The position numbers and the translations under genes were made by a program. The notes below the pieces were generated by a model. That model did not search any database. It was not told the DNA's origin and saw only the letters and a program-made list of their open reading frames with translations. Shown here one piece after another: positions 10,252 through 20,484 of a stretch of DNA of 64,000 bases (positions are counted from its first letter, which is position 1; each line of letters begins with the position of its first letter). The stretch is from assembly GCA_023213315.1 (NCBI GenBank), contig JAKCPI010010857.1, positions 1-64,000 of the forward strand, given 5' to 3'. The stretch is from Euborellia annulipes. Taxonomy: Eukaryota > Arthropoda > Insecta > Dermaptera > Anisolabididae.

Positions 10252-10537
10252 TTTTTTTTTTTTTTTTTTTTTTAAAGAAAAAACATTCACACTTTTTTCT
10301 CATTCACACTCACACTCACACACACATTCACACTGTCTTTTCGGCAGCTCAGGCCATTTAAGACATTTACGATAACCGTTATTTATGAATTTATATATAT
10401 TAGGGTCCAGGCATTTTTATTTAAGCCATCTGGTATCCAGATGGCTTAAATAAAATCATCGGACTGCCTGGGGTCCGAACCCGCGACGTTTGGTATATGA
10501 GGTTAGCACGCTAACCTCTACTCCAAGCCCCGAGGGC
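10252..10537 (-). mobile_element. tRNA-derived SINE, full length
   Basis: Reading the minus strand, the head begins GCCCTCGGGGCTTGGAGTAG. It has a B-box-like GGTTCGGACCCC, then the short palindrome AAGCCATCTGGATACCAGATGGCTT, whose arms are mirrored, and a tail of GTGTGAGTGTGAGTG and A residues. CAGTTATTAGTT flanks both ends (10241-10252 and 10538-10549). It inserted exactly into the target duplication of the neighbouring copy, so three near-copies of the same 12 bp now punctuate two SINEs. Confidence 0.85.
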
Positions 10538-10549
10538 CAGTTATTAGTT

Positions 10550-11013
10550 AAATATATAATTGGAATTTGAAAAAGAAATTCATAATATATTAAGCAACTT
10601 TGATTTTAATTTATTAGTTTGAATAATCAAATAATTAAAATCAAATGCCTTTGTCATTTAATCTGGTGTTAGTGATAGTAATATTTGATATCATAATTCA
10701 TCAGGATTAAAATCAAGAAATACATTAGCTGACAATGTATGATATTCTGAGTCGATAAATAAACTAAGAAGCAAGTTAAGAAGCTTTATTGAGATCAAAT
10801 ATGATAAATGGTTAGGAAGAAAATACATATTCGATAATCAGATAAAATGAAAATTATGAAAACTAGAGATAGAAAATTTTTAATGAATGTCAAGGTTAAT
10901 ATTATTTACAATTAGTAAACAAAGAGAAACGAAGTGTATAAGATAAATTAATATCTGCCAAAAAAAATGGATAATAATTTAATAAAATTTGTAATATAAA
11001 CGAAGTAAAAAAT
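10550..11013. other. AT-rich intergenic sequence
   Basis: Nothing beyond simple AT-rich sequence is recognised. Confidence 0.5.
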
Positions 11014-11722
11014 CTGGTGTGACTGGTCGCACCAGATTTTTTTATGTCGAGATCTATTAGAATTCAAGATGTAAAATTTATAAATATGGGAAAATATTTA
11101 TATTTTGTTGCCATGGCAACCATTTCTCCTATCTTTCCTATGAAGTACAGTGAGGGACAATATTAAGTCCCACCCATGTGTATTCTAGTTGTGATAATTT
11201 CATTGTTTAAATAAAAATCTTTATTGGAAATTTTCTAGATTTGAACCATGAAAGTTTCCATTAAAAAAATATATAATATTTTTTAAAAAACAATGAAATA
11301 ACCACAAGTAGAAAACGCATGGGTGGGACTTAATATTGTTCCTCACTGTACAAGAGTAAAGTGTGCTTCAAAAGATTTCAAGGGCAAAATGAGAATATAT
11401 ATTTTAAAGAGTATCTAAAAAATAATTGATATATGAATTTTAATCAAATATTTTGTTAGTAAAGTACTAATAGAAATAGACCTACTTTTTGACCGATTCT
11501 TTTCAAAAGCTTTGGATTACGTCCTAGGGGGTACCTAACATAAATATAAAATTTCAACCTTCGTTTTTGAGATATTTTTTTCACAGATAGACAGACCCTG
11601 TCGCAAAAACCACTTTTTTGGATTCAGGGGACCTCAAAACGACATTGAATTTTTGACATGAATCCAATACTTTCTCTCTATATAGACTTTATGATTAATA
11701 TATAGGGAAGAGAAAGTAAAAT
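11014..11722 (-). repeat. R-family repeat, copy 2
   Basis: An inverted copy. The terminal hairpin (ATCTGGTGTGACTGGTCGCA, shortened) is at 11019-11040. Then come TTGCCATGGCAACCATTTCT, the reversed AGTACT module, GGATTCAGGGGACCTCAAAA and the closing palindrome ending GGGAAGAGAAAGTAAAA. It is interrupted by the TA-flanked MITE at 11148-11348. Confidence 0.7.
11148..11348. mobile_element. CAGTGAGG mariner-type MITE, copy 1
   Basis: The inverted ends are CAGTGAGGGACAATATTAAG and its near-perfect inverse, and they extend through GTCCCACCCATG. Both are bordered by TA (11146-11147, 11349-11350). The two halves of the interrupted R repeat join across it (GAAGTA plus CAAGAGTAAAGTG). Confidence 0.8.
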
Positions 11723-11879
11723 AAAATAAAATTTGTAATATAAACGAAGTAAAAATAAAAGTTCCACTTTCAAATTGTATCTCTCTGGAAAATTATTTTA
11801 TATACAGTATTTATATTTTTCAAAAAAAAAAATCAACACATTACAATAAAGAATACATGAATATTGTTACACTGTAAAA

Positions 11880-12095
11880 AAAAATATGAATTTTCATTCA
11901 TATCTCATAAACTTTGGTGGTTTAATTTTAATAGATCTAGGATATGAGTTAAAATTAATATACAAGTATATGAATAAGTATCGCTTTAAAAAAAATATGA
12001 ATTTTCCTTCTTTTTTCACATACTTTCGTAGTTTAATTTTAGTACACCCAGAATGTGAATTAAAATTAATATAAAAGTTTATGAACAAATTACCA
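11880..12095. repeat. two tandem units of about 110 bp
   Basis: AAAAAATATGAATTTTC starts each unit (near 11880 and 11991), and AATTAAAATTAATAT closes each. The two short frames here on opposite strands are by-products. Confidence 0.6.
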
Positions 12096-12118
12096 ACTTT
12101 TAAACTTATCTTTTTCTT

Positions 12119-12178
12119 TGTGTGCCGCCAAATTTTGAAATCGTTAAAAGTGTACCGCGACAAGTTGAGAATCACTGG
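12119..12178. mobile_element. hAT right-end fragment
   Basis: GTGTACCGCGACAAGTTGAG followed by AATCACTG is the inverse of a typical hAT terminus (CAGTGATTCTCAACTTG). The left end was not located. Confidence 0.5.
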
Positions 12179-12179
12179 T

Positions 12180-13070
12180 CTAAACGTTCTCAAATAACTC
12201 GACTACCTCAAGGAATTTTTATTAATATTATTTTATAATTATTTTAAGGAAACTTGAAATTATTCTTTTAAAATTCATTTCCAAAATCTATATTGATTAA
12301 ATTCTGGTTTGAAATTCGCGCTCTAAACTATTTAAATATTTATGAAGTCATACTAATTAAATAATTTTTATAAAGTAATTCAACTAAATAGCTATAGAAA
12401 TTAAAATTAAAATTAACAATTTCACCAAAATAATTAATTTTAAAATATACAAGAAATTGGTTAGGTTGGCACCAGGTTGGCACCAAATTCTGTTTTTGAA
12501 GTAGCTGATTTAACGCATAGATAATTGAACGTGTATTATTATTTAAAATGAAATATAAATATTTAATCAATATATTGAAATAGGAACATTTTACTAACAA
12601 AATCGTAAGTATTGAATTTGAATTTTTTCATTGAAATTTTTTTTTTTCTCAATTTCAAATCAATTATTGTTTGTCATTTTTCAGGTGAGGTTAGTGTCCA
12701 ACCAGGGAATAAACTCCAATCATACTGCAAATGAAATGTAACTCTTTATTACTTCTCAAAGAAGATGAAAATCGACATATTTTTTGTATTAAATTATTAA
12801 AATGATTTATATTTGTGTTTAATTTACTTGGAAATGTATAAAAATTTATTTTTTGATACAAATTTATTATTTTAATACTTTAATTTGTTTTATTATTTAG
12901 TAAAATTGTATATTTTAATATAATATAATTTTTTTTTAACAAATAAAAAATAAAATAAATAAAAAAAACTATTATTTCACCTAGACCACTCACTTTCCCT
13001 CAAAAGTATAAACTCGTAAGGACTTTAATTTTTGTTTATTAAAGCTTTTGTGGTTTGAAATATTATTATT
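12180..13070. other. AT-rich sequence
   Basis: No gene. An 86-codon frame at 12340-12600 on the minus strand has no family resemblance. TTGGCACCAGGTTGGCACCA at about 12466 is a short direct duplication. Confidence 0.4.
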
Positions 13071-13201
13071 AGGAGAATTTTTAATTATAGACCACATATT
13101 TGTATTAAATATTTATTAAAAATATATATATTTGTACAGTATTTATATATTTTTAATAAATATTTAATACAAATATGTGGTCTATAATTAAAAGTTCTCC
13201 T
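13071..13201. mobile_element. palindromic MITE (AGGAGAA ends)
   Basis: An almost perfect inverted repeat. The left arm begins AGGAGAATTTTTAATTATAG and the right arm ends CTATAATTAAAAGTTCTCCT, with GACCACATATTTGTATTAAA next inside. A second, split copy of the family is at about 50365-50510 (ACAAATGTGGCCTATAATTA). Confidence 0.7.
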
Positions 13202-13225
13202 ACTTTCATTTTTCACAAAAAAGTA

Positions 13226-13442
13226 TATTATTTCTCATAAACCCGTAATTTAAATTTCATATACCAAAAATGAATTTATTCATATACCCGTAATTTAAAT
13301 TTCATATACCAAAAATGAATTTATTCACATACCCGAAAATGAATTTTTTCATATACCCGAATATGAAAAATTTCATATCTGGGTTTGTGAAAATTCATTT
13401 TTGGTATATGACCTTTCTCATATACCCAAAATGAATATTCAT
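13226..13442. repeat. ATACCCG tandem and inverted repeats
   Basis: ATACCCGTAATTTAAATTTC followed by ATATACCAAAAATGAATTTA is repeated directly about every 53 bp. It is then followed by inverted versions (TTCATTTTTGGTATATGACC). A low-complexity array with no coding value. Confidence 0.6.
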
Positions 13443-13444
13443 AA

Positions 13445-14240
13445 ACAGTTTGTGTAACAGACTTCCTATACATGTGTATGAATCTGGCTCGAAAATTTTT
13501 AACAGTGTAGTTAAATTTGAATACTATACAAATTTTATTTTATTTTTTTGTTCCCATCGTATTAAATTCAGAAAAACAAGCCCAACATTCTGGAACGAGA
13601 TGATTGAACGATTAAAACAATCGAAATTCGTGATAAGAAAAGTTTTGATTGATTTAATGCTAGGCGAAAGAAAAAGGCCAAAAAAAAGCTAACATTTTAG
13701 ATTTTCAATGAACTGTTAAAAAAATCTAAAGTTTTTTTTTTATATATAATATAGGAAGTATGAGAAAAATTATTTAAATTAAATATTGTTTTTTATTTGA
13801 AAAGAGATTTAGCATCATCATCATTTCTTATTATTATTTAATTAAGCTTAGTTTTTATCAAATTCATATGATTATCTAATTAATAACTAAAAATGAGCAA
13901 ATAATGACGAGAAAAAGCCTCCGGCCTTGAGAGAGCAACCGGCGGTGCCTAATAGGGAAAACAAGTGGATTGAAATCCCCCTCCTAAAAAAAATATATAT
14001 AGTAACACTTTGTTAAAGGTCCAGATAATCTAGAACTTTAAAACCAGGAAAGACAAAATTATAAAAACTGTTGGAACCGAATATATAATAAACTACACTG
14101 AATAAAGAAGTACTGTACTGAATACAGTAACATAGAAATATAAAAAAAAAATTTTATTAATCAAGTAGTATAGCTGATGTTAAAAAAATTTGAATTACTA
14201 ATGTGTCTTTAAGTAGGCATATTGCTACAATTTATATATT
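13445..14240. other. AT-rich sequence
   Basis: An 80-codon plus-strand frame (13450-13692) is basic and unrecognised and is not supported as a gene. A GC-richer patch at 13915-13975 (CCTCCGGCCTTGAG...CAACCGGCGG) is an unassigned repeat fragment. Confidence 0.35.
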
Positions 14241-14242
14241 TA

Positions 14243-14345
14243 AGTTTTTTCAGCATCTGAGGCTATTTTGACCGTATTTTTTATAAATGTTTGGTATCCA
14301 AAGGTAGCGAACTCTGACCCCTCGCACAAAAGGTGAGATTTTTAC
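14243..14345 (-). repeat. SINE core fragment
   Basis: TTTTTTCAGCATCTGAGGCT followed by ATTTTGACC is the inverse of the shared SINE core (AGCCTCAGATGCTGAAAA). TTTGGTATCCAAA follows, the same order as in the tRNA-derived SINEs. Confidence 0.35.
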
Positions 14346-14611
14346 CCCTTTGTTACTGCCCAGGGACACTGGTATATTTAAAAATAAAAAATATGATAAT
14401 ATTTTATCAAGTAAAAGTATTTTTTTTTAATAAAATAATTTTTTTCTGGGACTATTTAGACCCCGTTTATTTCACTTGATAGTTAATTTAGATTAAAATA
14501 ATGAGTAGAAATTGCATCTATTACGCCAAAGAGACAAATAGAGTCACAGACGGATTAAGACAATATAAGGCCCTAGGGGCAAAAAAATTTTAATAAAAAC
14601 CAAATCAAAAA

Positions 14612-14935
14612 GCAAATTTTGAGAAAATCGAAAAAAACTAAAAAAGTGCTTCAATAAAGTACTAGTCGATTTTGATAAAATGCTTATTTTCACGGCCTAG
14701 GGGGGTACCTAACTTAAATATAAAATTTCAATCTCCTTGTTCTTGAGACACACAGACAGACCATGTAGCTAAAACCACTTTTTTGGATTCAGGGGACCTC
14801 AAAACGTGTATATCCATTAAAATCTCGACATCGAATTTTTGACATGATTCCAATACTCTCTCTATATATATACCAGGTATATACCTGGTTTATGTACCAT
14901 ATATTAACATATTCATATAGGTAAGAGAAAGTAAT
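14612..14935 (-). repeat. R-family repeat, 5' half
   Basis: An inverted partial copy. It runs from AAAAAACTAAAAAAGTGCTT through GGATTCAGGGGACCTCAAAA to the terminal palindrome (ACCAGGTATATACCTGG nested) and TAGGTAAGAGAAAGTAA. The hairpin half is missing. Confidence 0.65.
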
Positions 14936-14982
14936 ATTCTAACTTCCACCATTGTTTATTTATTAATATTATAATCATTAAT

Positions 14983-15236
14983 GGTCCTCGGGATTGGCGT
15001 AGTTGGTAGCGCGCCTGCCTTATATATCAAGGGTCGAGGGTTCGGATCCCAGGGATTCTGATGATTTTATTTAAGCTATTTGGATACCAAATGACTTAAA
15101 TAAAAATGCATGGACCCCCAATTGATATTTTTACAAATAACGGGTATCGTTTAAAGTCTTAAATGGTCTAAGTTGCCGAAAAGACTGTGTGTATGGATGT
15201 GTGAATGGGAAAAAAATGGGAATGTTAAAAAAAAAA
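14983..15236 (+). mobile_element. tRNA-derived SINE, full length
   Basis: The head has an exact A box TGGCGTAGTTGG (14995-15006) and a B box GGTTCGGATCC (15039-15049), so it could be read by RNA polymerase III. Then follow the palindromic AAGCTATTTGGATACCAAAT core, GTCTTAAATGGTCTAAGTTG and CCGAAAAGACTG, the GTGTGAATGGG tail and poly-A. AATCATTAAT flanks it on both sides (14973-14982, 15237-15246). Confidence 0.85.
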
Positions 15237-15246
15237 ATCATTAATA

Positions 15247-16616
15247 CTAGTGCGTTTTGCCCCTGTAAATATGCAACCATTAAGTCATGTTTGTTTTTTT
15301 TCCTATAAAAATTTCTATATAGGCCTAAAAGTAAATCTTCAAGGATCAAGAAATTTTGACGGGTTATTAGGCTACTGAAGCGGTTATCATATTTTTTTTT
15401 TTCTTTACACTTTGATATGTTTTGGCACCCAAATAGAAAATGGACACTACACAAAAAAAAAAAAAAAAAAAAAAAAAATTGACCAGATACTAGACTAGGC
15501 CAAAGTGAGCAGCCATCTGGAAAATGATGCGCTGATTTGCTTTCACCCACACAAACACACATACAGATATCAATTGCCAATAAAGAGAGAGATAGAGGGG
15601 GGGGGAGTAAAAAAATGCAGGAAGAGAAATTAACGATGCGAACCTCCGATAGATTTACCGAAATTTAATTATTAGATCTATTTGTAAATTAAAAAAAAAA
15701 AATCGCTCAAAAAAAAATCAATTTTTTTAGATTAATAGATTGTATGTACTTTTTTTTACAGTTCAATGAACTTTATTTCAGTACTTTTTTTTCTATTATT
15801 AAATATATTTATTTTTTAATTATATATTATTAATAAAAATACCGTTGATCAGAGAGATAGAAAAAAAAGGTTAAAAATAAATGAATGTTTAAAATATTTT
15901 CTCTCCAAGGAAATATTTGAAAGTAATTTTTTATTTTTTTTAATTAAATAAAATTTAAAATATTTTTTTTATTAAATTTCTAATAAAAATCGAATATTAT
16001 AAAAAAAAAAATTTAAAAAGAGATGATTTAGAGCGTAAAATAGGATCATTGAATGATAATTTAAATCAATAAAAGCAGAACATATTTTAATTTACATTTT
16101 TTTTCCCCCTATAGAAGAAAGGTAATTATTTTTACTAATTTTTTTTTTTTTTTTAACAGAGAAAATTTTACTTGTTAATTTTTAAGAAAAAACATTAATG
16201 TGGTCCAAACCGAATGGTGAACGAATTAAGATTATTTTTAATTTTAATATTTATTATAAGATTTCTTGTCACATCACATTTTTGTGTCTAGCTTTCCGCA
16301 GTAGGCTCCACATTATATAGAATTTTTTTTTATATTCCACCCTTTTAGCCCCTGGCCATTGGGAGATGTGCAACTATTTCCCATATCCTTCCTATGAAGT
16401 ACATGTACCAGAAGATTTTTTTTTTAATTTCAAGTCAAAAAAAAAATTTGAATTATTTTTTCCTCAATCAAACATTATATAAAGTACCTTATATACTGTA
16501 TTAAGAAGATTTGTAGAGTAAGGGTGAATTTGAATTAATAAATATCTATAAGGGGATGTGTGAATCGAGGGGGATCGAATTCTACATAAAACTACAAACA
16601 AAGAAAACTTTGTTTT
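15247..16616. other. AT-rich intergenic sequence
   Basis: No gene is supported. A 149-codon minus-strand frame (15131-15580) runs through the SINE and a poly-A tract and is a by-product. Short homopolymer runs are common (for example A at 15453-15478). Confidence 0.5.
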
Positions 16617-16668
16617 ATTGGGGGTTTAGGTATTTCTATTTAAGCCATTTCGTATCCAAATGAATGTT
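16617..16668 (-). repeat. SINE core fragment
   Basis: TTTAGGTATTTCTATTTAAG then CCATTTCGTATCCAAATG matches the central part of the SINE family; both ends are missing. Confidence 0.45.
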
Positions 16669-17626
16669 TTTTAAATTATAAATAAATAGGGGAGGCGAGT
16701 GCAGAAGAAAGCACTGGCAATAAAAAACGAATTCCAGCTCCAAAAATCACTATAACACTGATGAGAGATAAAAGTTTAAGAATATTTTCTATTATTTAAT
16801 AAAAATTTTTTATTAAATATTATAGGAAAACTAAATTCTCTGTTAGGGTGGTTGTGGTTAGGGTGAGGAGGGAGAGAAAGTAATCCATTTCCTTAAAAGT
16901 AAAAATTTTACAAAAAAAAATTTATTTTAAATTTTATTTTTAAAGAAAAATACTATTTTGTTTATTAGAAGGGGTGATTTACACCCTTTCTCACCCTCCC
17001 CCCTTGGGGTTCAAGACTTCATCATATAATTAATAAAAATTGGATAATTTTATAAGTATATGTGGAGAGAAAAAAAAAATTGAAAATAAAAATTTAATTC
17101 GTTATGAAAATATCCATTACCTTAATAATAAGATGACCAGACGGGGTGTGGTGTGATGAGGTTGGGGGATGAAAGTCTTATTTGCACAAATCACAACACA
17201 ATAAAAAAGAAACTACACACACGAGAGAGAGAGAGAGTGGAGCTGAACTGAATGACTCATGGCTCGACTCAAACGACAAGACAGACCGCCTGACATGTAG
17301 GCAACAAGCAAGCAGAGAGATAAAAGCATTCCTCTCTGAGCGACCAAGAATTAAAATTATCAAATAAGTTCTCTATTAAAAAAAATTATATTCACTTGCA
17401 AACTAACGGGGTTTTATTCTCTTGGGAATAAATTCGAAATCAAATAACTATTAAAAGACTCACTTCATAAACCCACCCATAAAACTCACCGCAATTTAAA
17501 TAAAATACTTTCAAGTGTTATTTTTTGTATTTATTTATTTATTAGGGATAAATTTGAATTAAAATAATTTTTAAAGGACTTATTTTATTTACACATCCCT
17601 ATTATCAATAAATTTTTTTTAAGGTT
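16669..17626. other. intergenic sequence
   Basis: No recognised gene. At 17215-17350 a GC-richer block begins with a GAGA tract (17223-17237) and is open on both strands for about 61 codons. It resembles neither a known protein nor a repeat seen elsewhere here. Confidence 0.35.
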
Positions 17627-18197
17627 TTTTACTTTCTCTTACCTCTATATATGTTAATATATATAGAGAGAAAGTATTGAAATCATGTCAAAAATTCGAC
17701 GTCAAGATTTCGATGGATATACACTTTTTGAGGTCCCCTGTGTCGAAAAAAGTAGTTTTCGCGACATGGTCTGTCTGTGTGTATGTGTCTGTGAACAAAA
17801 TAACTCAAGAACGAAAAGAGCTAGGATGTGGAAATGTTATATTTAAGTTAGGCACCCCCATGGGACGTGACATGAAGCTTTTGAACAAAATCATCCAAAA
17901 AATACTAGTACTTTACTAATGTACTTTTTCAGTTTTTTTTTTCGATTTTCTAAAAATTCGCTCCAACGATTTTGATTAAAATTCAAAAATCAATTATTTT
18001 TTAGATACCCTTTAAAATGTATATTCTCATTTTCGAATTGAAATCTTCTGAAGACCACTTTACTCTTGTACTCCATAGAAAAGATAGAAGAAATGGTTGC
18101 CATGGTAACAAAATATAAATATTATTTTACATTTTGAAAATGGAGTACAACAATAAAGTAGTCTTCAGAAGATTTCAATGACAAAATGAGAATATAC
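17627..18197 (+). repeat. R-family repeat with inverted end
   Basis: A plus-strand copy from TACTTTCTCTTACCTCTATA to GGTTGCCATGGTAACAAAAT (about 18118). Instead of continuing, it folds back: 18130-18195 is the inverse of 18018-18080 (CTTCAGAAGATTTCAATGAC against GTCATTGAAATCTTCTGAAG in other copies). Confidence 0.65.
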
Positions 18198-18802
18198 TTG
18201 AAACTTAACCTAGTGTTATTGATTTATCTATAATTAGATGAAAATTTAATTAAATTTTTTACATATATCGGTGAGAGATTGAGAAGACGACGAAAAAAAA
18301 GTACCGGTAAATACGCCTCTATCAGAAAGAAAAAAAATTGTTTTTTAATTTCCTCTTAATTATAGTTCTTTAGAGAGTTAATTTTTTTTAATTGGCGGTT
18401 CTAAACAAAAGGAAAATTCGCGTATGGATTTAAAGAAATACTTATACGAAGGATCGGAAAGCAATTTGGATAAAATTCCTTGGCGCCGTCGCCGCCAACA
18501 GTCACGATTTTGTAGCCCACAACTAAAAATGATTGACTTAAAAGAAAGAGAAGGAGAAACAGCATCTTCACGAAGAAAGCAAAAAAAAAAAACATCTCCA
18601 CGAGACCATGATGTTATTAAAAAAGAAAAAAAAAAGAAAACAATGTGATTTTATCTAGTTAATTGAAAAAAAAAGAAAGTTATTATAAAAAATAAATGAG
18701 TCAAGTTTATATTAAATATAAAAAAATTTGTAAATCAGAGAAAGTAGCTAAAAGGTTAAATTCTAAATAATCGAGTCTAAGCGTATTATAGTTAAAGCCA
18801 GG
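18198..18802. other. AT-rich sequence left of the retrotransposon
   Basis: A 74-codon lysine/arginine-rich frame (18424-18648, starting MDLKKYLYEGSESNLDK) is intact but unrecognised and rich in homopolymer A. It may be chance. The stretch ends with the target-site copy CCAGG (18798-18802). Confidence 0.3.
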
Positions 18803-19475
18803 TGTTTGCACGAATCTAATTTAGAGGATGTATATTGAAAATTATTTTAATTTGATTTTTTTTGTTTTATTAACATTTATTAATAACAATTAAGGTGATA
18901 ATTCGTAATGAATATTATTATATAAAAAACTATACATGTACTTACAAAGATGGAACAAATTTTATTTGTTTGAAGCAAGAGTTGAAATAATTGTTTACAA
19001 AACCTTATTGAGCTAATGTGGAGAAACAACGTGAAGCAGTTTCTTTTCTTTTTCATCGGAATGAAGTCTCAAAGTCGATCAGTAGTAACATTAAATGATG
19101 CCATCCATATCAATTCGATAATAGTAGTGAATAGTCAATATATATCTTGAATATATATATTCGATAGTAGTAGTGAAGAGTCAATATATATCTTGAATAT
19201 ATATATATTCGATAGTAGTAGTGAAGAGTCAATATATATCTTGAATATATATATTTCATATAAAGTATATTTGATAGAATCAGGTAAAGAAATTAGTATT
19301 AAATATAGTTTCAATTAGTATATACACGTGCGAGTTTGATTAAGTAAATTAGTCTTGTTTGAGAAGATCATGGAATAGAGTAAGGAGACGGCGAGTTGAC
19401 AGCCAAAGAGGGAGGAGGTGGCGTTTCTCAGTAATGCCACTAGAGGGATTGGCGCGTGTTTATGATGCGGCAACA
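18803..19475 (-). repeat. 3' LTR of the BEL/Pao element
   Basis: 673 bp. On the minus strand it runs TGTTGCCGCATC...CGTGCAAACA, obeying TG...CA. It carries about three 45-48-bp tandem units with GATAGTAGTAGTGAAGAGTC (19106-19256). By eye it is the same as the LTR at 24776-25448. Confidence 0.95.
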
Positions 19476-19487
19476 TACTCCCCCGCT
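19476..19487 (-). other. polypurine tract
   Basis: On the minus strand AGCGGGGGAGTA lies directly upstream of the 3' LTR, the position and composition expected of the plus-strand primer. Confidence 0.75.
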
Positions 19488-19509
19488 GAAAGTGGTACTT
19501 TCAGGAAGT

Positions 19510-20484
19510 CTAATTCTTGAAGGGTAATGGAGATAGTTTAACAATAGGCCGTCTTAGTAGGCCTTTGGATGTTTTTAATTCGACGACTCTGACGAGTCCG
19601 TCAGACCCTGGAAAGAGTTTGACTACTCTTCCCATTTTCCACTGGAGTGGCGAAAGTCGAGGGTCTCTGATCAAGACAAGTTGCCCTATAGAGGGGTTGT
19701 CTTTTAAGACAGTCCATTTGGAGCGAGACTGTAGAGACACTAGATAGGAGTGACTCCACTTCGTCCAAAAGTCATTTTGGAGTTTAGTCAGATGTTGCCA
19801 TCTGTCTAGTCTAGATAGAGATTTATCTTCTATCTCTGATGCTGGTGGGGCTAGTAGAGAATCGCCAATAAGGAAATGTCCAGGTGATAAATAATCATAA
19901 CAGTCTGGATCCTCTGAAAGAGGAAGAAGCGGACGAGAATTGAGAATAGCTTCTATTTGGCAAAGAATAGTATACATCTCTTCATAAGTTAGTATTTTAG
20001 AGTTCAATGTCCTTTGGAGATGATATTTCATCGATTTGATGTTTGCTTCCCAAAGTCCACCGAAATGAGGAGTTCCAGCAGGATTAAAATGCCATTGAAT
20101 CTGTGTTCGAGATGCAAACTCTTTAATATCAGGGTTATCCTGGAGTTTTTGCCAATAATAATGGCTTTCTTTGAGTTCCTTTGAAGCAGCAGTGAAATTC
20201 GTGCCTCGATCGGAATAAAGATCACTAGGACAACCGCGCCTTGCGATGAATCTTTTGAGGCAAGCAATAAATGCTTCAGATGTAAGATCTAGGACCAATT
20301 CTAAATGAATCCCATGAGTTACAAAGCAGATGAATAAAGCTATGTAAACTTTAACTGGGCGAGCGCCTCGTTTTCTAATGTGGTAGATAAAGTATGGCCC
20401 AGCAAAGTCTACACCTGTCTTTGAGAATGGACGTGAGATGTTAACTCTGTCTGGAGGAAAAGGAGCCATCTTCTGGTCATACCT
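19510..20484 (-). CDS. integrase catalytic and C-terminal domains (out of frame)
   Basis: This frame encodes the retroviral-type integrase core and the tail that follows it in BEL/Pao Pol. From the first in-frame Met (20469), the core motifs are GVDFAGP (Asp21), YSDRGTNF (Asp87) and FGGLWEA (Glu141), giving a D,D,E triad. The C-terminal part has WKMGRVVKLFPG and ends RRPIVKLSPLPFKN, a domain usual after BEL integrases. Its zinc-binding HHCC part lies upstream in a different frame. The frames are offset by one base, as if one base were lost (or a -1 shift were needed) between about 20470 and 20490. No classic slippery heptamer is seen there, so mutation or a sequencing error is more likely than programmed frameshifting. 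Confidence 0.9.
   Translation of the reverse strand, partial: RYDQKMAPFPPDRVNISRPFSKTGVDFAGPYFIYHIRKRGARPVKVYIALFICFVTHGIHLELVLDLTSEAFIACLKRFIARRGCPSDLYSDRGTNFTAASKELKESHYYWQKLQDNPDIKEFASRTQIQWHFNPAGTPHFGGLWEANIKSMKYHLQRTLNSKILTYEEMYTILCQIEAILNSRPLLPLSEDPDCYDYLSPGHFLIGDSLLAPPASEIEDKSLSRLDRWQHLTKLQNDFWTKWSHSYLVSLQSRSKWTVLKDNPSIGQLVLIRDPRLSPLQWKMGRVVKLFPGSDGLVRVVELKTSKGLLRRPIVKLSPLPFKN

Larger units (their letters stand above)
11870..13507. mobile_element. possible TA-flanked CACTGT element
   Basis: CACTGTAAAAAAAAATATG on the left and AAAATTTTTAACAGTG on the right are inverted and bordered by TA (11868-11869, 13508-13509). Tandem ATATGAAAATTCAT-like repeats lie just inside each end (11880-12095 and 13226-13442). 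The match between ends is short, so the pairing may be coincidental. Confidence 0.3.

Noticed and set aside
15131..15580. 149-codon minus-strand frame
   Set aside because: It translates a SINE tail and a long poly-A tract.
17677..17919. SCQKFDV...VLRSPESKK-like frame seen in several R repeats
   Set aside because: The frame is broken differently in each copy and its length is not kept, so it is shared DNA ancestry and not a conserved protein.
18424..18648. 74-codon lysine/arginine-rich frame as a host gene
   Set aside because: Intact but unrecognised, dominated by A-rich codons, and without promoter or splice support; noted only as part of the surrounding region.
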